Shown here: positions 8,976 to 18,691 of the stretch, piece by piece
Layout: each line of letters begins with the position of its first letter
Position numbering within the stretch: position 1 is the stretch's first letter
Assembly: GCA_030425505.1 (NCBI GenBank)
Contig: JAUIAB010000001.1
Location: forward strand, 248,001-312,000
DNA: 64,000 bases
Origin: Bacteroidia bacterium
Lineage (GTDB): Bacteria > Bacteroidota > Bacteroidia > Cytophagales > Flammeovirgaceae
Direction of reading: 5' to 3'
Made by a program: the position numbers and the translations under genes
Notes under the pieces: generated by a model
Database searches by the model: none
Seen by the model: the letters and a program-made list of their open reading frames with translations, nothing else
What the model was told of the DNA's origin: nothing

Positions 8976-11408
8976 TTAAAATTTATATTGGATTGAAAAT
9001 AAAAAATTTCTTCCTGGCTCATCTGCAAAGTAGCGCATCTGATTGAGGTAATTTCGATAAGAAGTATTAAGCAAATTCTGAACACCAACCCTTCCACTCA
9101 ACTTTTCCCAAGACCAACTGCAACCCAAATCGGCTAAAAAATAACCTTGAGGAGCATCCTTGAAATCAAAAATTTCGTCATCACTAGTAATTTCAACAGA
9201 TCCATTGGCAATCTCTTCAGGGGCAATTGTTCTAGGTGACTGATACTGTTCAAACGTATACGTCGTTTTTAAGTCAAATGTAAGATCAACCCGATCAAAA
9301 AGAGGCTTGGGAGACCAGTTTAAAGCATAGCTAATATTAATGGGAGGTTGATTAATTAAAAACGCATCATCATCAATATTTCTAGACCACAAATAACTCA
9401 AACCCCACTCATACTCCCAGTTTTTGTGCAAATCATGACTATAGGTTAGGTCTGCACCAAAAAAAACAGCATTAGTTTGATCATAAATAAATACTGGCAT
9501 TGGTCCTCTTACTGTTCCTACAACTGCAAGAGGTCTTTCAAAAATAAAGTTTTCAATATAATTAGCATAAATAGTTGCTACCAGTGAGGTTTTGGGGCTA
9601 CTAACTTCTATTTCACTAATCCACTTATAGCCTTTTTCTGGTCTTATGCTTTTCTCCTCTTCGTTGAGCACTCTATCTGTTTTAAAAGTCCCTTCCAAAG
9701 TCTCATAATATCTCCATAAACCATATATACTCTTAAACCCATGCTGACCAAAGCTATATAGCTCCGCTATATTCGGTGCTCTCCATGAAGAACTAAGGTT
9801 AGATCGAAAATGTATTTTTTCAGTAATGTCCGTTAATACACCAAGAGAAGCAGTCACATTAGAAAAAGAGTATTCATTTCTAAAAACACTCTGATCAACA
9901 ACCCTTCCTCTTACAGAGTTGTACTCTCTATCCATTCTTAAACCCAGCTCATAGGTAGTTTTTTCCTTAATTAAGCTTTCGATCAAAAAGAAACTCCACC
10001 TTCTGGTATTATAATTTGGAATAAAAGCAGTTACTCCAGTACCAGCAATATTATCGTTATCCTGAATAAAGTATTGCAGCCCTACGCTTCCTTCTAACTG
10101 ATTTAGCGACAAATGCTTCCATTCTATACGAGCATCTTCTGTTTCTAAATTTAGATTTATAATGGGTAGATCTGCATTTCTTCTGACATCATACTCTTTT
10201 CTGGAATTAACCTGCTTGCTTAGACGCAAACTAAAATTTCCAATAGGAGAATGCCAGTCAACCGTTGAAACAGCCAAGTGGTGTTTTGTTGCCTGACTAG
10301 GTTCATTAATAGTATAAGAAAAATCATTGACAATAAGTGGTCTAGGAGAAGATATAGCCCTTTGTAAATCGTCCCCATTTCCGAAAACAGAAGATCGTAA
10401 TAACCCTAAGTCCTGATCGGTAAAATTATACCTAAACTTAAAATGCCAATTAGAAATATGATAATGAAATCCAGCATTAGCGGCAATTTCTTCTTTTCCA
10501 GTATTGGTTAAATTGTATTCTGGGGCTCTTCTATCTCCTATTTCTATATAAGAGCCTCCAAGGTAATAGCTAAATCTATCAAAACCCTGATTCAACTCCG
10601 CATTTACATGGTACCCTCTCCCATTGGTTTCGTAACCTGTACTTACACTTCCATTAAACTTTTGAAATAAAGAAAGAGGATTACCTTCTACTATCACAAC
10701 TCCCCCCAAAGCCTCAGGACCATATTTCACACTTGCCGCACCTTTCAAAACGGTTATTCTATCAATGCTCGACAAGCTAATCTCAGGGGAATGATCTAAA
10801 CCCCAGTTTTGAAACCCATGTTTTACACCATTATTAACAATTAAAACTCTATTGCCATACAAACCATGTATGACTGGTAACTGCACATTATTTCCATTAG
10901 AAATATAGGTTACTCCCTGAATTCCACTAATAACTTCACCGAGAGACTGAGAGATTTTTGAAGAAATATCCTTTTTGGTAACTTGATTCAAAGCCATTGA
11001 CTCAACGCCATCGCCCAAGCCTGAACTTTTATCTTGTACAACCACCTCTTCTAACTCAAAAGAAGATTCTACCAACTTAATAGTAATATCTTTTTGATAA
11101 TTATCAATATGATAAACAGTGGGTTGATACCCCACACATGAACAAATAAGATTACACTGATTATGGCATAAATTTTTTATAGCAAAATGACCATCATCAC
11201 CTGTTGTAACTCCAGCTACAGCATTTTCTACCTTTATGTTTGCATAAGGTATGGGTTGTTTGGATGCAGCATCAATTACCCTTCCTTTAAGCTCATATTT
11301 GCAGGAATCAAGGTTGTTAGCACCAGCATAGGTATAGAAAGCTGTTAAAACTATTACTGCTACAAGAGCACTTCTTATATTAATATAGAGGGTACTAATT
11401 AACCTCAT
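8976..11408 (-). CDS. TonB-dependent outer-membrane receptor, predicted metal (zinc) uptake
   Basis: 810-aa TonB-dependent transporter. Domains: signal peptide to about residue 30; CarboxypepD_reg-like beta-sandwich (about 38-120, YELKGRVIDAASKQPIPYANIKV), typical of Bacteroidota; plug domain (about 140-245, with VIHGLYGNRVLIVNNG and RITVLKGAASVKYGPEALGGVV); then a 22-strand barrel ending in the outer-membrane terminal FLFSIQYKF. Not a SusC (too short, no SusD next door). Neighbours are a His/Asp-rich lipoprotein, a MerC-like membrane protein and an FtsX/LolD pair with a His-rich loop, pointing to a divalent metal. Zinc is favoured by analogy with ZnuD-type receptors and by the operator upstream; iron, copper or nickel cannot be excluded. 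Confidence 0.93.
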   Translation of the reverse strand: MRLISTLYINIRSALVAVIVLTAFYTYAGANNLDSCKYELKGRVIDAASKQPIPYANIKVENAVAGVTTGDDGHFAIKNLCHNQCNLICSCVGYQPTVYHIDNYQKDITIKLVESSFELEEVVVQDKSSGLGDGVESMALNQVTKKDISSKISQSLGEVISGIQGVTYISNGNNVQLPVIHGLYGNRVLIVNNGVKHGFQNWGLDHSPEISLSSIDRITVLKGAASVKYGPEALGGVVIVEGNPLSLFQKFNGSVSTGYETNGRGYHVNAELNQGFDRFSYYLGGSYIEIGDRRAPEYNLTNTGKEEIAANAGFHYHISNWHFKFRYNFTDQDLGLLRSSVFGNGDDLQRAISSPRPLIVNDFSYTINEPSQATKHHLAVSTVDWHSPIGNFSLRLSKQVNSRKEYDVRRNADLPIINLNLETEDARIEWKHLSLNQLEGSVGLQYFIQDNDNIAGTGVTAFIPNYNTRRWSFFLIESLIKEKTTYELGLRMDREYNSVRGRVVDQSVFRNEYSFSNVTASLGVLTDITEKIHFRSNLSSSWRAPNIAELYSFGQHGFKSIYGLWRYYETLEGTFKTDRVLNEEEKSIRPEKGYKWISEIEVSSPKTSLVATIYANYIENFIFERPLAVVGTVRGPMPVFIYDQTNAVFFGADLTYSHDLHKNWEYEWGLSYLWSRNIDDDAFLINQPPINISYALNWSPKPLFDRVDLTFDLKTTYTFEQYQSPRTIAPEEIANGSVEITSDDEIFDFKDAPQGYFLADLGCSWSWEKLSGRVGVQNLLNTSYRNYLNQMRYFADEPGRNFLFSIQYKF

Positions 11409-11493
11409 AAAAATTTATTTTACGGATAATCAGAGGGTTATTTGTTTTATTAAAATTATCTAGTGAGGTTAGGTAAGATTCAATTTATTGAAT

Positions 11494-11898
11494 CTAATAT
11501 CTGCAAACCTTGCATTGTTTACAGAGCTTCCAGTTTACAACATAAGCTGAAGCTAAAACCAAACTACCAATAATATGAGTTAGCTCTATTAGAGGGCTAA
11601 CATGCAAAAAACCTATTGAAAGTAGAACTACAGCTACCAAAAGAATATAAAGGGCTATTTTCCTTCCATGATGTTGCCGATATCCCTTCCATAAAGTTGC
11701 TGAACCAATTATGACACCTAATCCTATTAATAGGATTTCTAAAAGTTCGTTGTGCAAAAAATGAGAGCCAAGTAGTGGAAAAAAAGAAATAATAAATGGA
11801 GTAATAAGACAGTGAATCAGACATATCGTCGAAGCAGATGCTCCTAAAGTCTCCCAGTTTATTTTGCTAATGTGTTTTTTCACCTTTCTTATATGCAT
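11494..11898 (-). CDS. MerC-like membrane protein
   Basis: 134 aa with four hydrophobic helices (about residues 20-40, 50-68, 80-97, 102-122). Helix 1 contains the MerC hallmark CxxHC (CLIHC), and the C-terminus carries a second Cys cluster (CKQCKVC). MerC of Tn21 brings Hg(II) across the inner membrane, but no merA, merT, merP or merR is nearby. In Bacteroidota MerC-like genes commonly stand beside TonB receptors and Fur-family regulators, so a role in another thiophilic or borderline metal such as zinc is more likely. First gene of the locus; the ATG overlaps the second operator-like dyad. It is separated from the receptor gene by 85 bp, which include a small hairpin (11477-11494). Confidence 0.85.
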   Translation of the reverse strand: MHIRKVKKHISKINWETLGASASTICLIHCLITPFIISFFPLLGSHFLHNELLEILLIGLGVIIGSATLWKGYRQHHGRKIALYILLVAVVLLSIGFLHVSPLIELTHIIGSLVLASAYVVNWKLCKQCKVCRY

Positions 11899-11908
11899 TA
11901 TTGTTGCA
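11894..11908. promoter_or_regulatory. Second, imperfect operator-like dyad over the merC start
   Basis: TGCA-N7-TGCA with the same half-site sequence and the same 7-bp spacing as the core of the perfect palindrome 32 bp away. It covers the end of the -7 box and the MerC start codon. A bound repressor here would block both polymerase and ribosome access. Inference from symmetry and spacing only. Confidence 0.5.
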
Positions 11909-11936
11909 AAAATAAAAAGATAATCTATTTATGCAA
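11907..11936 (-). promoter_or_regulatory. Bacteroidota promoter of the MerC/TonB operon
   Basis: On the minus strand: -33 TTG (11936-11934), exactly 19 bp, then -7 TATTTTTG (11914-11907), matching the Bacteroidota consensus TTG/TAnnTTTG. The -33 triplet lies inside the 27-bp palindrome, so the promoter is built to be repressed by whatever binds that site. Confidence 0.7.
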
Positions 11937-11952
11937 CAATGTTGCATAAATA
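11926..11952. promoter_or_regulatory. Perfect 27-bp palindrome, predicted Fur/Zur-family operator
   Basis: Two 13-base arms (left arm TATTTATGCAACA) around a single central base, with no mismatch. It overlaps the -33 box of the MerC/TonB promoter. The size and A/T-flanked dyad with TGCAACA-N-TGTTGCA core resemble operators of Fur-superfamily repressors; assignment to Zur is inference from the metal-related cargo. The regulator gene is not in this window. Confidence 0.7.
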
Positions 11953-12031
11953 TTCACTAAAATAACCTAGCTATAAGAGAAAGGTTAAAGCACTGGAAGG
12001 ATTTAAAGTTTAATGGGAAAAGGAAGATATT

Positions 12032-12063
12032 AAAAAATAAGGCTTACAATGCTATGTAAGCCT
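12032..12063 (-). terminator. Rho-independent terminator after the PEGA lipoprotein
   Basis: On the minus strand a perfect 9-bp stem (AGGCTTACA/TGTAAGCCT, 12063-12055 with 12048-12040), 6-base loop, followed by TTATTTTTT. It starts 8 bp past the stop codon of the PEGA gene. Confidence 0.8.
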
Positions 12064-12070
12064 CAAGAAA

Positions 12071-12568
12071 TTATTTTACTTTTTCTAAAGTTCCGATTTT
12101 TTCCCAGCTAGAGTCTGGTGTAAGAGTTACTGCAAAATAAATATTTCCATCATTAGAGTAATTAGAAGCAGTAGATTTATTCATTTGCGCTATTATTTGG
12201 TTAGGGTTTAATTTATACATACTACCATTAGCTGCATCAATAATAATTCCTATTAAACCACCAAAAACCAAATTACCTAAAAACCACTCATTCATTTCTC
12301 TTTTAAGTTTTACTTCGTAGGGGTAGTAACCATTTAGTTCAATTTTAACGTTGTATTCTTTTTTGCCAGATCTACTCCCTTTTTCCCTTCCTTTTCTCCT
12401 TAAAGAAATTGATTTTGGTGTTTCTCCGTAACTTTTACCATCAATAGTGATTTTTGCTCCAGATGGCTGGCTTGTAAAATCTACATTTTGCGTTGGTCCA
12501 TGAATTATGGATGCGCAGCTACTTAAAATAAAAATAAAAGCAATAAAAAAAATTTGTTTAGTTTTCAT
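12071..12568 (-). CDS. PEGA-domain lipoprotein
   Basis: 165 aa. Signal sequence with lipobox ILSSC (Cys near 18). Residues about 28-90 form a PEGA domain (VDFTSQPSGAKITIDGKSYG, ELNGYYPYEVKLKR), a surface-layer or carbohydrate-associated beta fold; the GETPKSISLR turn is typical. It is followed by a hydrophobic glycine-rich stretch (FLGNLVFGGLIGIIIDA) that may be membrane-active or buried, and a helical tail. Monocistronic, with its own terminator. Molecular role unknown beyond envelope location. Confidence 0.82.
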   Translation of the reverse strand: MKTKQIFFIAFIFILSSCASIIHGPTQNVDFTSQPSGAKITIDGKSYGETPKSISLRRKGREKGSRSGKKEYNVKIELNGYYPYEVKLKREMNEWFLGNLVFGGLIGIIIDAANGSMYKLNPNQIIAQMNKSTASNYSNDGNIYFAVTLTPDSSWEKIGTLEKVK

Positions 12569-12702
12569 ATAAAATTATTTAAAATAAACTTTAATTAGAT
12601 GACACCTTAAAAGGTTGAAATGACAAAAAATTATTTTGGAATGATATTATTTTCAAAATGATTAAACCAAACCTTAGCTTTGCATTTCTAAATAGTTGAA
12701 GA

Positions 12703-14454
12703 ATGCATAGAACACATACTTGCGGCGAGTTAAGGCTACAAAATGTTGGAGAAAAAGTAATACTTAGTGGTTGGGTAAATCAAATTAGAGATAAAGGAGG
12801 ACTTATTTGGATAGACTTAAGGGATAGATATGGAATAATTCAAATTTTAATAGAAGAAAGTAGTACTGATACAGAGACTATTGCAAAAGCTCGTTCCCTT
12901 GGAAGAGAGTTTGTTGTAAAAACAGAAGGAACTGTCTCTGAAAGAACGTCAAAAAACGATAAAATACCAACAGGAGAAATAGAAATAAAAATAAATTCAC
13001 TAGAAATATTAAACCCGTCAAAAGTACCTCCATTCCTAATAGCAGAGGAGACAGATGGTGGAGAAGACTTGCGAATGAAGTATAGGTATCTAGATTTAAG
13101 AAGACCAAACATACTATCTAAACTCCAACTTAGGCATAAACTAGCTTCTGAGGTTAGAAAATACTTGGATGGTCAAAAGTTCATAGAAGTAGAAACACCT
13201 GTACTAATTAAATCTACTCCAGAGGGAGCAAGAGACTTTTTAGTTCCGTCAAGGATGAATCCTCAAGAGTTTTATGCTCTACCACAATCGCCCCAAACCT
13301 TTAAGCAATTGCTAATGGTTTCTGGTTTTGATAAGTACTATCAGATAGTCAAATGCTTTAGAGATGAAGATTTAAGGGCTGATCGGCAACCAGAGTTTAC
13401 CCAAATAGACTGTGAAATGTCATTTGTAGAACGAGAAGACGTTCTACAGACATTTGAGGGGATGGTAAAACACCTGTTTAAAGAAATAAAAGGTGTTGAG
13501 TTGCCAGACTTTCCTCGAATGACTTACCAGGAAGCGATAGAGAACTACGGTTCTGATAAGCCAGATCTTAGATTTGGCATGAAGTTTAGTGAGTTAGACC
13601 AACTTGCAAAAGGGAAAGGATTTAAAGTATTTGATGATGCAGAAAAAATTATAGCAATATCTGTTGAAAACTGTGCAAATTACACAAGGAAGCAGCTAGA
13701 TGAGTTGACAGAGTGGGTCAAAAGACCGCAAATAGGGATGAAGGGATTGATTTATGTCAAATACAATCAAGATGGCAGTCTAAAGTCATCTGTAGATAAA
13801 TTCTTTTCACAAGAAGATCTAAAAGCCTGGGTAGATAAGTGTGAATCAAAGCCTGGGAATCTCATTTTAGTATTAGCTGGAGAAACATCACTAACAAGAA
13901 AAGCAATGAATCAACTAAGGCTAGAAATGGGGGATAGATTAGGTTTAAGAAATAGAGAAGAGTACCAACCTCTTTGGGTAGTAGACTTCCCGCTTATGGA
14001 GTATGATGAAGAAATGGGACGGTGGCATGCCATGCATCACCCATTTACATCACCAGTAGCAAAAGATATGGAAAAACTGAAAGACACTCCAAAAGAAGTA
14101 AGGGCTAATGCGTATGACATGGTAATCAATGGAATAGAAATTGGTGGAGGATCTATACGAATTCATGATAGAGAGATACAGCAAATCGTATTTGATGCAT
14201 TAGGGTTTACAAAAGAAGAAGCATTCGAGCAATTTGGTTTTTTACTACAAGCATTTGAATATGGAGCACCCCCTCATGGAGGAATTGCATTTGGCTTTGA
14301 TAGAATATGCGCACTTTTTGGCGGAGTAGACTCTATTAGAGATTTTATTGCTTTTCCCAAAAACACATCTGGAAGGGACGTAATGATATCTTCTCCATCT
14401 AAAATAGACGAGAGTCAGCTCAAGGAGCTTCATATATCACTTGCTAAAAAATAA
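12703..14454 (+). CDS. aspS: Aspartyl-tRNA synthetase
   Basis: Class II synthetase charging tRNA-Asp. 583 aa, the normal bacterial length. Seen: N-terminal OB fold ([22 protein letters not shown]), motif 1 region with [20 protein letters not shown], motif 2 [18 protein letters not shown], the bacterial GAD insertion (about 285-400) and motif 3 [16 protein letters not shown]. All catalytic segments are intact. A -7 element TAGCTTTG lies at 12675-12682, 20 bp before the ATG; no TTG at the expected -33 position. Followed by the OmpA/PD40 gene after 2 bp, so the two share a transcript. It could be the non-discriminating type only if Asn-specific enzymes are missing elsewhere; not testable here. 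Confidence 0.97.
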   Translation: MHRTHTCGELRLQNVGEKVILSGWVNQIRDKGGLIWIDLRDRYGIIQILIEESSTDTETIAKARSLGREFVVKTEGTVSERTSKNDKIPTGEIEIKINSLEILNPSKVPPFLIAEETDGGEDLRMKYRYLDLRRPNILSKLQLRHKLASEVRKYLDGQKFIEVETPVLIKSTPEGARDFLVPSRMNPQEFYALPQSPQTFKQLLMVSGFDKYYQIVKCFRDEDLRADRQPEFTQIDCEMSFVEREDVLQTFEGMVKHLFKEIKGVELPDFPRMTYQEAIENYGSDKPDLRFGMKFSELDQLAKGKGFKVFDDAEKIIAISVENCANYTRKQLDELTEWVKRPQIGMKGLIYVKYNQDGSLKSSVDKFFSQEDLKAWVDKCESKPGNLILVLAGETSLTRKAMNQLRLEMGDRLGLRNREEYQPLWVVDFPLMEYDEEMGRWHAMHHPFTSPVAKDMEKLKDTPKEVRANAYDMVINGIEIGGGSIRIHDREIQQIVFDALGFTKEEAFEQFGFLLQAFEYGAPPHGGIAFGFDRICALFGGVDSIRDFIAFPKNTSGRDVMISSPSKIDESQLKELHISLAKK

Positions 14455-14456
14455 GG

Positions 14457-16634
14457 ATGGGCTTTTTTTTAAAAACAGTTAGTTTTTCTTTGCTCATTAC
14501 AGTGCTTACCCTGGGTAATTCCTTAAAGGCTCAACATAGTGTAGCTATCATGGAAGACTTTGATTCTCCTCATACAAACCACTTTACCCAGGGAGATGAA
14601 GACCTCTACTATTCTGTAATTGAAGATGGATATTATAAAGTAACTCACAAAAGAAATGAAAGAGGATATCTCTGGTATTTTAGTGACAGAGTCCTACCAC
14701 ACAAAGATTTTACGATCGAATCTAAAATGATCCAAAAATCAGGTCCAGAAAACCAAGCTTTTGGACTTGTGTTTGCCACTAAAGATGGTTCAAGCTATCA
14801 TTATTTTACTATTACCTCAACTGGTTATTATGAGGTAGGAAGGTACAATGATGAAAAATACACAAATAAAGTAGATTGGACGAAAACATCTTTAATAAAC
14901 CCTCAAGGAAAAGCCAACACACTTTCTATTGAAAAAAAAGGCTCTAAGATTACTTTCAAAATCAATGGAGAATATATGACCTCCCATGAAGAAAAACAGT
15001 TTTTTGGGTTTAATGTAGGCATTTATATAGTAAAAAACAGTACAGTTTGGTTTGATTATTTTGCAGTAAAATATGAAACCGATAAGCTCCTATTAGCAGA
15101 CCAAAATTTTTTGAGCGAGAAAGAAAATTTAGGAAAAAACGTCAATACAATTTATGAAGAATTAGTTCCTAGAATTAGTCCTGATGGTAATACACTATTT
15201 TTTTCAAGGAATAGGCATCCTGATAACTATGGAGAAGAAAAAAAAGATGATATATGGTTCACACAATTAACTAGAAATAACACTTGGAGTAAAGCAAAAA
15301 ACATTGGCAGCCCATTAAACAATGATGGGTATAATTTTGTTTCCTCCGTTTTACCAGATAACAATACTCTTCTTCTTGGTAATGTATACCAAAAAGATGG
15401 TTTAATGAAAGGTGGGGTTTCCATTTCTCATAAAACAAAAAAAGGTTGGGGATTTCCAGAAAAATTAAACATTAAAAACTACTACAACGACAATAAATAC
15501 AGTTCTTTCTGTTTAGATCCAACAGGTAAACATCTTATAATAGCAGCAGAGAGAGATGACTCTGTTGGAGATAAAGATTTATATGTCAGCCATCTATTAG
15601 AAAATAATGAATGGAGTGAACCAGAAAACTTAGGTTCAATAATCAATACGATACTTGGAGATTTTACTCCTTTTATGGCACCTGATGGAAAAACACTTTA
15701 CTATGCTTCCGAAGGAAAGCCTGGTTATGGAAGTGCAGACATTTATGTAACAAAAAGGCTAGACGACACTTGGACAAGCTGGTCTGAACCAAGAAATATT
15801 GGCCCTCAAATTAATACACCTAACTGGGATGCATACTTTAGTACTCCAGCCTCGGGAGAATATGCCTACTTTACATCTAGTGAAAGTTCCATTGGAAAAG
15901 AAGATATTTTTAGAGTAAAATTTAGAGAAACAGAAGAACAAAATATAGCTGAAAAGCCTAAAAAAGAGAAAAAAGGAAAAGCAAAGAAAGAGAGCAGTAT
16001 ACTTCCAGATCCTGTTGTTTTAATCTATGGTAAAGTAATAGATGCAAAAACACTAAAACCCCTCGGAGCAAAAATTAACTATGAAGACCTCGATACACAT
16101 AAAAATTTAGGAGTGGCTAGGTCTAACCCTAGTACAGGTGAGTATGTTATTACCTTACCTTATGGGCTTCATTATGGAATTCATGCGGAAGCAGATCAAC
16201 ATCTATCATTAAATGAAAATATTGATATAAACGAAGCAAAAGGGTACATAGAGAAAAAACTAGACTTAAAGCTAACACCCATAAAAGTTGGAAGTAAAAT
16301 TAAAATAAACAATTTATTCTTCGAAAAAGGAAAACCAGCAATACTTCCCAAATCATACCCTGAACTTAATCGACTAGGTAAACTGTTAAAAGAAAACCAA
16401 AACATTCAAATTCAATTAGCAGGTCATACAGATAATGTAGGTCACCCTCTTTCCCTAATTAGGCTTTCGGAAGAAAGAGTAAAAGCAGTGAAAGAATATT
16501 TAATAAACAATGGTATAAAAGAGTATCGAATGACAGGAAAAGGTTATGGGTCTAAGCAACCAGTTGCCCCAAATGATACCGAAGAAAACAAACAGAAGAA
16601 TAGAAGAGTAGAAATAGTAATAACAAAAGTATAA
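14457..16634 (+). CDS. OmpA-family outer-membrane/periplasmic protein with PD40 repeats
   Basis: 725 aa. Signal peptide (to about residue 25); a concanavalin/LamG-like N-domain (about 30-205, DFTIESKMIQKSG); PD40/WD40-like beta-propeller repeats (about 230-490, e.g. PRISPDGNTLFFSR, PFMAPDGKTLYYAS, GSADIYVTKR); a Lys-rich linker; a Cna-B/CarboxypepD-like segment (VLIYGKVIDAKTLKPLGAKI); and a C-terminal OmpA domain with GHTDNVGHPLSLIRLSEERV and GYGSKQPVAPNDTEENKQKNRRVEI, which binds peptidoglycan. Such proteins tether the outer membrane in Bacteroidota and some belong to the type IX secretion apparatus, but I cannot assign it to that. Sits 2 bp after aspS. Confidence 0.9.
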   Translation: MGFFLKTVSFSLLITVLTLGNSLKAQHSVAIMEDFDSPHTNHFTQGDEDLYYSVIEDGYYKVTHKRNERGYLWYFSDRVLPHKDFTIESKMIQKSGPENQAFGLVFATKDGSSYHYFTITSTGYYEVGRYNDEKYTNKVDWTKTSLINPQGKANTLSIEKKGSKITFKINGEYMTSHEEKQFFGFNVGIYIVKNSTVWFDYFAVKYETDKLLLADQNFLSEKENLGKNVNTIYEELVPRISPDGNTLFFSRNRHPDNYGEEKKDDIWFTQLTRNNTWSKAKNIGSPLNNDGYNFVSSVLPDNNTLLLGNVYQKDGLMKGGVSISHKTKKGWGFPEKLNIKNYYNDNKYSSFCLDPTGKHLIIAAERDDSVGDKDLYVSHLLENNEWSEPENLGSIINTILGDFTPFMAPDGKTLYYASEGKPGYGSADIYVTKRLDDTWTSWSEPRNIGPQINTPNWDAYFSTPASGEYAYFTSSESSIGKEDIFRVKFRETEEQNIAEKPKKEKKGKAKKESSILPDPVVLIYGKVIDAKTLKPLGAKINYEDLDTHKNLGVARSNPSTGEYVITLPYGLHYGIHAEADQHLSLNENIDINEAKGYIEKKLDLKLTPIKVGSKIKINNLFFEKGKPAILPKSYPELNRLGKLLKENQNIQIQLAGHTDNVGHPLSLIRLSEERVKAVKEYLINNGIKEYRMTGKGYGSKQPVAPNDTEENKQKNRRVEIVITKV

Positions 16635-16669
16635 TCTATATATAATAGTAAGCCCTTAAAAAGCCAATA

Positions 16670-18469
16670 ATGCAAAGCATAAGAAACATCGCAATCATAG
16701 CCCATGTAGACCATGGAAAAACAACATTAGTAGATAAAATAATTCATGCTTCCAAAATATTAAGAGAAAACCAGGAAGTAAACGAGTTAATACTAGATAA
16801 TAACGACCTGGAAAGAGAAAGGGGAATAACCATTCTTTCTAAAAATGTATCTGTCCGATACAAAGGTGTAAAAATAAATATCATAGATACTCCTGGTCAC
16901 GCAGACTTTGGAGGAGAAGTAGAGCGAGTTCTTAAAATGGCAGATGGAGTACTACTATTGGTAGATGCTTTTGAAGGACCAATGCCACAAACCAGATTTG
17001 TTCTTAGTAAAGCATTAGGACTAGGCCTAACCCCAATAGTGGTAATTAATAAGGTAGATAAAGAGAACTGTAGACCAGATGAGGTACAGGAGCAGGTATT
17101 TGATCTCATGTTCAACTTAGAAGCTACAGAAGAGCAACTAGAATTTGATACTATGTTTGGCTCTTCAAAGCATGGTTGGATGAGTGAAGACTGGAAAAAA
17201 CCAACGGATAACATATATCCTCTTTTAGATAAAATAATAGAAAAAGTACCAGAAGCACCTTCCCCTGAAGGAACTCCTCAACTTCATATCACCTCTTTAG
17301 ATTATTCCTCATTTGTTGGAAGAATAGCTATTGGTAGAGTATATAAAGGAAAGATACAAGAAGGAAAGTCCATGGGTTTAACCAAAAGAGATGGATCTAT
17401 ACAAAGAGTTAGGGTTAAGGAACTGCAGGTTTTTGAGGGTTTAGGGAAACAAAAAGTGGAAGAAGTAAAAGCTGGGGAACTTTGCGCAATTACTGGGCTA
17501 GAGGGTTTTGAAATAGGAGATACATTGACTGATTATGACAACCCCGATCCTCTTCCTCGAATAGCTATCGATGAACCAACCATGAATATGCTATTTACCA
17601 TAAACACATCACCAGGGTTTGGGTCAGATGGCAAGTTTGTTACTTCAAGACATCTTAGAGGGCGGTTATTTAAAGAAATGGAGAAAGACTTAGCTCTAAG
17701 AGTAGATGAAACAGACTCTGAGGACAAATTCTTAGTATACGGTAGAGGAGTTTTACATCTTTCCATATTAATAGAGACCATGAGAAGAGAAGGCTATGAA
17801 CTCATGGTAGGACAACCACAGGTAATAACAAAAGAAATAGATGGGGTTAAATGTGAGCCTGTAGAGTTACTTGTAGTGGATGTGCCAAATGAAGTTGCAG
17901 GAAAGGTAATTGAGCTGGCAACTCAAAGAAAGGGAGAGCTAAAAATCATGGAGCCTAAAGGGAACCTTCAGCATTTAGAGTTTGAAATTCCTTCTAGAGG
18001 TCTTATTGGGCTTAGAAACAATGTTTTAACAGCCACGGCAGGAGAAGCTATAATGAACCATAGGTTTAAAGAATACCAACCGTTGAAAGGAGAAATTAAA
18101 GGAAGATCTAGTGGCTCGCTGATATCCATGGGAAATGGACCATGTACTGGGTACTCTATAGATAAGCTTCAAGATAGAGGAATCTTTTTTGTAGCGCCAG
18201 GAGAAGAGCTGTATACAGGTCAGGTAATCGGAGAACATACAAGAGGAAGTGACTTAATAGTTAATATACAAAAAGGAAAAAAACTAACCAATATGAGAGC
18301 TGCTGGTTCTGATGACAACCAAAAAATTGCTCCTCCTAAGAAGTTTTCATTAGAAGAAGCTTTAGAATACATACAAAAAGATGAATACCTGGAGATAACT
18401 CCTAAAAGAATACGAATGAGAAAAATCTATTTGGATGAAAGTACCAGGTTGCGAATGGCTAAGCAGTAA
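16670..18469 (+). CDS. typA: Translational GTPase TypA/BipA
   Basis: Ribosome-associated GTPase of the EF-G superfamily involved in 50S assembly and stress or cold adaptation. 599 aa, standard length. Seen: G1 AHVDHGKTTL, switch I RGITILSKN, G3 DTPGHADFGGEVERV, G4 NKVD, G5 TSLDYSS, then beta-barrel and two EF-G-like domains and the TypA-specific C-terminus ending LDESTRLRMAKQ. 35 bp after the OmpA gene on the same strand, followed by a strong terminator. Confidence 0.97.
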   Translation: MQSIRNIAIIAHVDHGKTTLVDKIIHASKILRENQEVNELILDNNDLERERGITILSKNVSVRYKGVKINIIDTPGHADFGGEVERVLKMADGVLLLVDAFEGPMPQTRFVLSKALGLGLTPIVVINKVDKENCRPDEVQEQVFDLMFNLEATEEQLEFDTMFGSSKHGWMSEDWKKPTDNIYPLLDKIIEKVPEAPSPEGTPQLHITSLDYSSFVGRIAIGRVYKGKIQEGKSMGLTKRDGSIQRVRVKELQVFEGLGKQKVEEVKAGELCAITGLEGFEIGDTLTDYDNPDPLPRIAIDEPTMNMLFTINTSPGFGSDGKFVTSRHLRGRLFKEMEKDLALRVDETDSEDKFLVYGRGVLHLSILIETMRREGYELMVGQPQVITKEIDGVKCEPVELLVVDVPNEVAGKVIELATQRKGELKIMEPKGNLQHLEFEIPSRGLIGLRNNVLTATAGEAIMNHRFKEYQPLKGEIKGRSSGSLISMGNGPCTGYSIDKLQDRGIFFVAPGEELYTGQVIGEHTRGSDLIVNIQKGKKLTNMRAAGSDDNQKIAPPKKFSLEEALEYIQKDEYLEITPKRIRMRKIYLDESTRLRMAKQ

Positions 18470-18500
18470 GTAAAAACTTAAATACATTTTTAGTAAAATA

Positions 18501-18544
18501 AAGATCATCTATACGTGATTTCTACAAGGATAGATGATCTTTGT
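18501..18544 (+). terminator. Rho-independent terminator after typA
   Basis: Perfect 12-bp stem AAGATCATCTAT (18501-18512) with ATAGATGATCTT (18530-18541), 17-base loop, short T tract. A second small hairpin AGCTTT-C-AAAGCT with seven T follows at about 18550-18568. The 147 bp from there to the sigma-factor gene hold no recognisable feature. Confidence 0.75.
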
Positions 18545-18691
18545 TAGGTAGCTTTCAAAGCTTTTTTTGATCTCTTGCTTCACCCTTTTTGGGTAAAGTA
18601 TGGTTAAGTCATTCTAATAAGTGACATATAACCCACAAAAAAACTTCATCCCACTATTAAACCTTTTGCTATTTCCTAAGTCAAAAGAGTT

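Noticed and set aside
6231-11898. Mercury-resistance operon because of the MerC-like gene
   Set aside because: No merA, merT, merP or merR; the company is a TonB receptor and His-rich proteins under a Fur-family-style operator.
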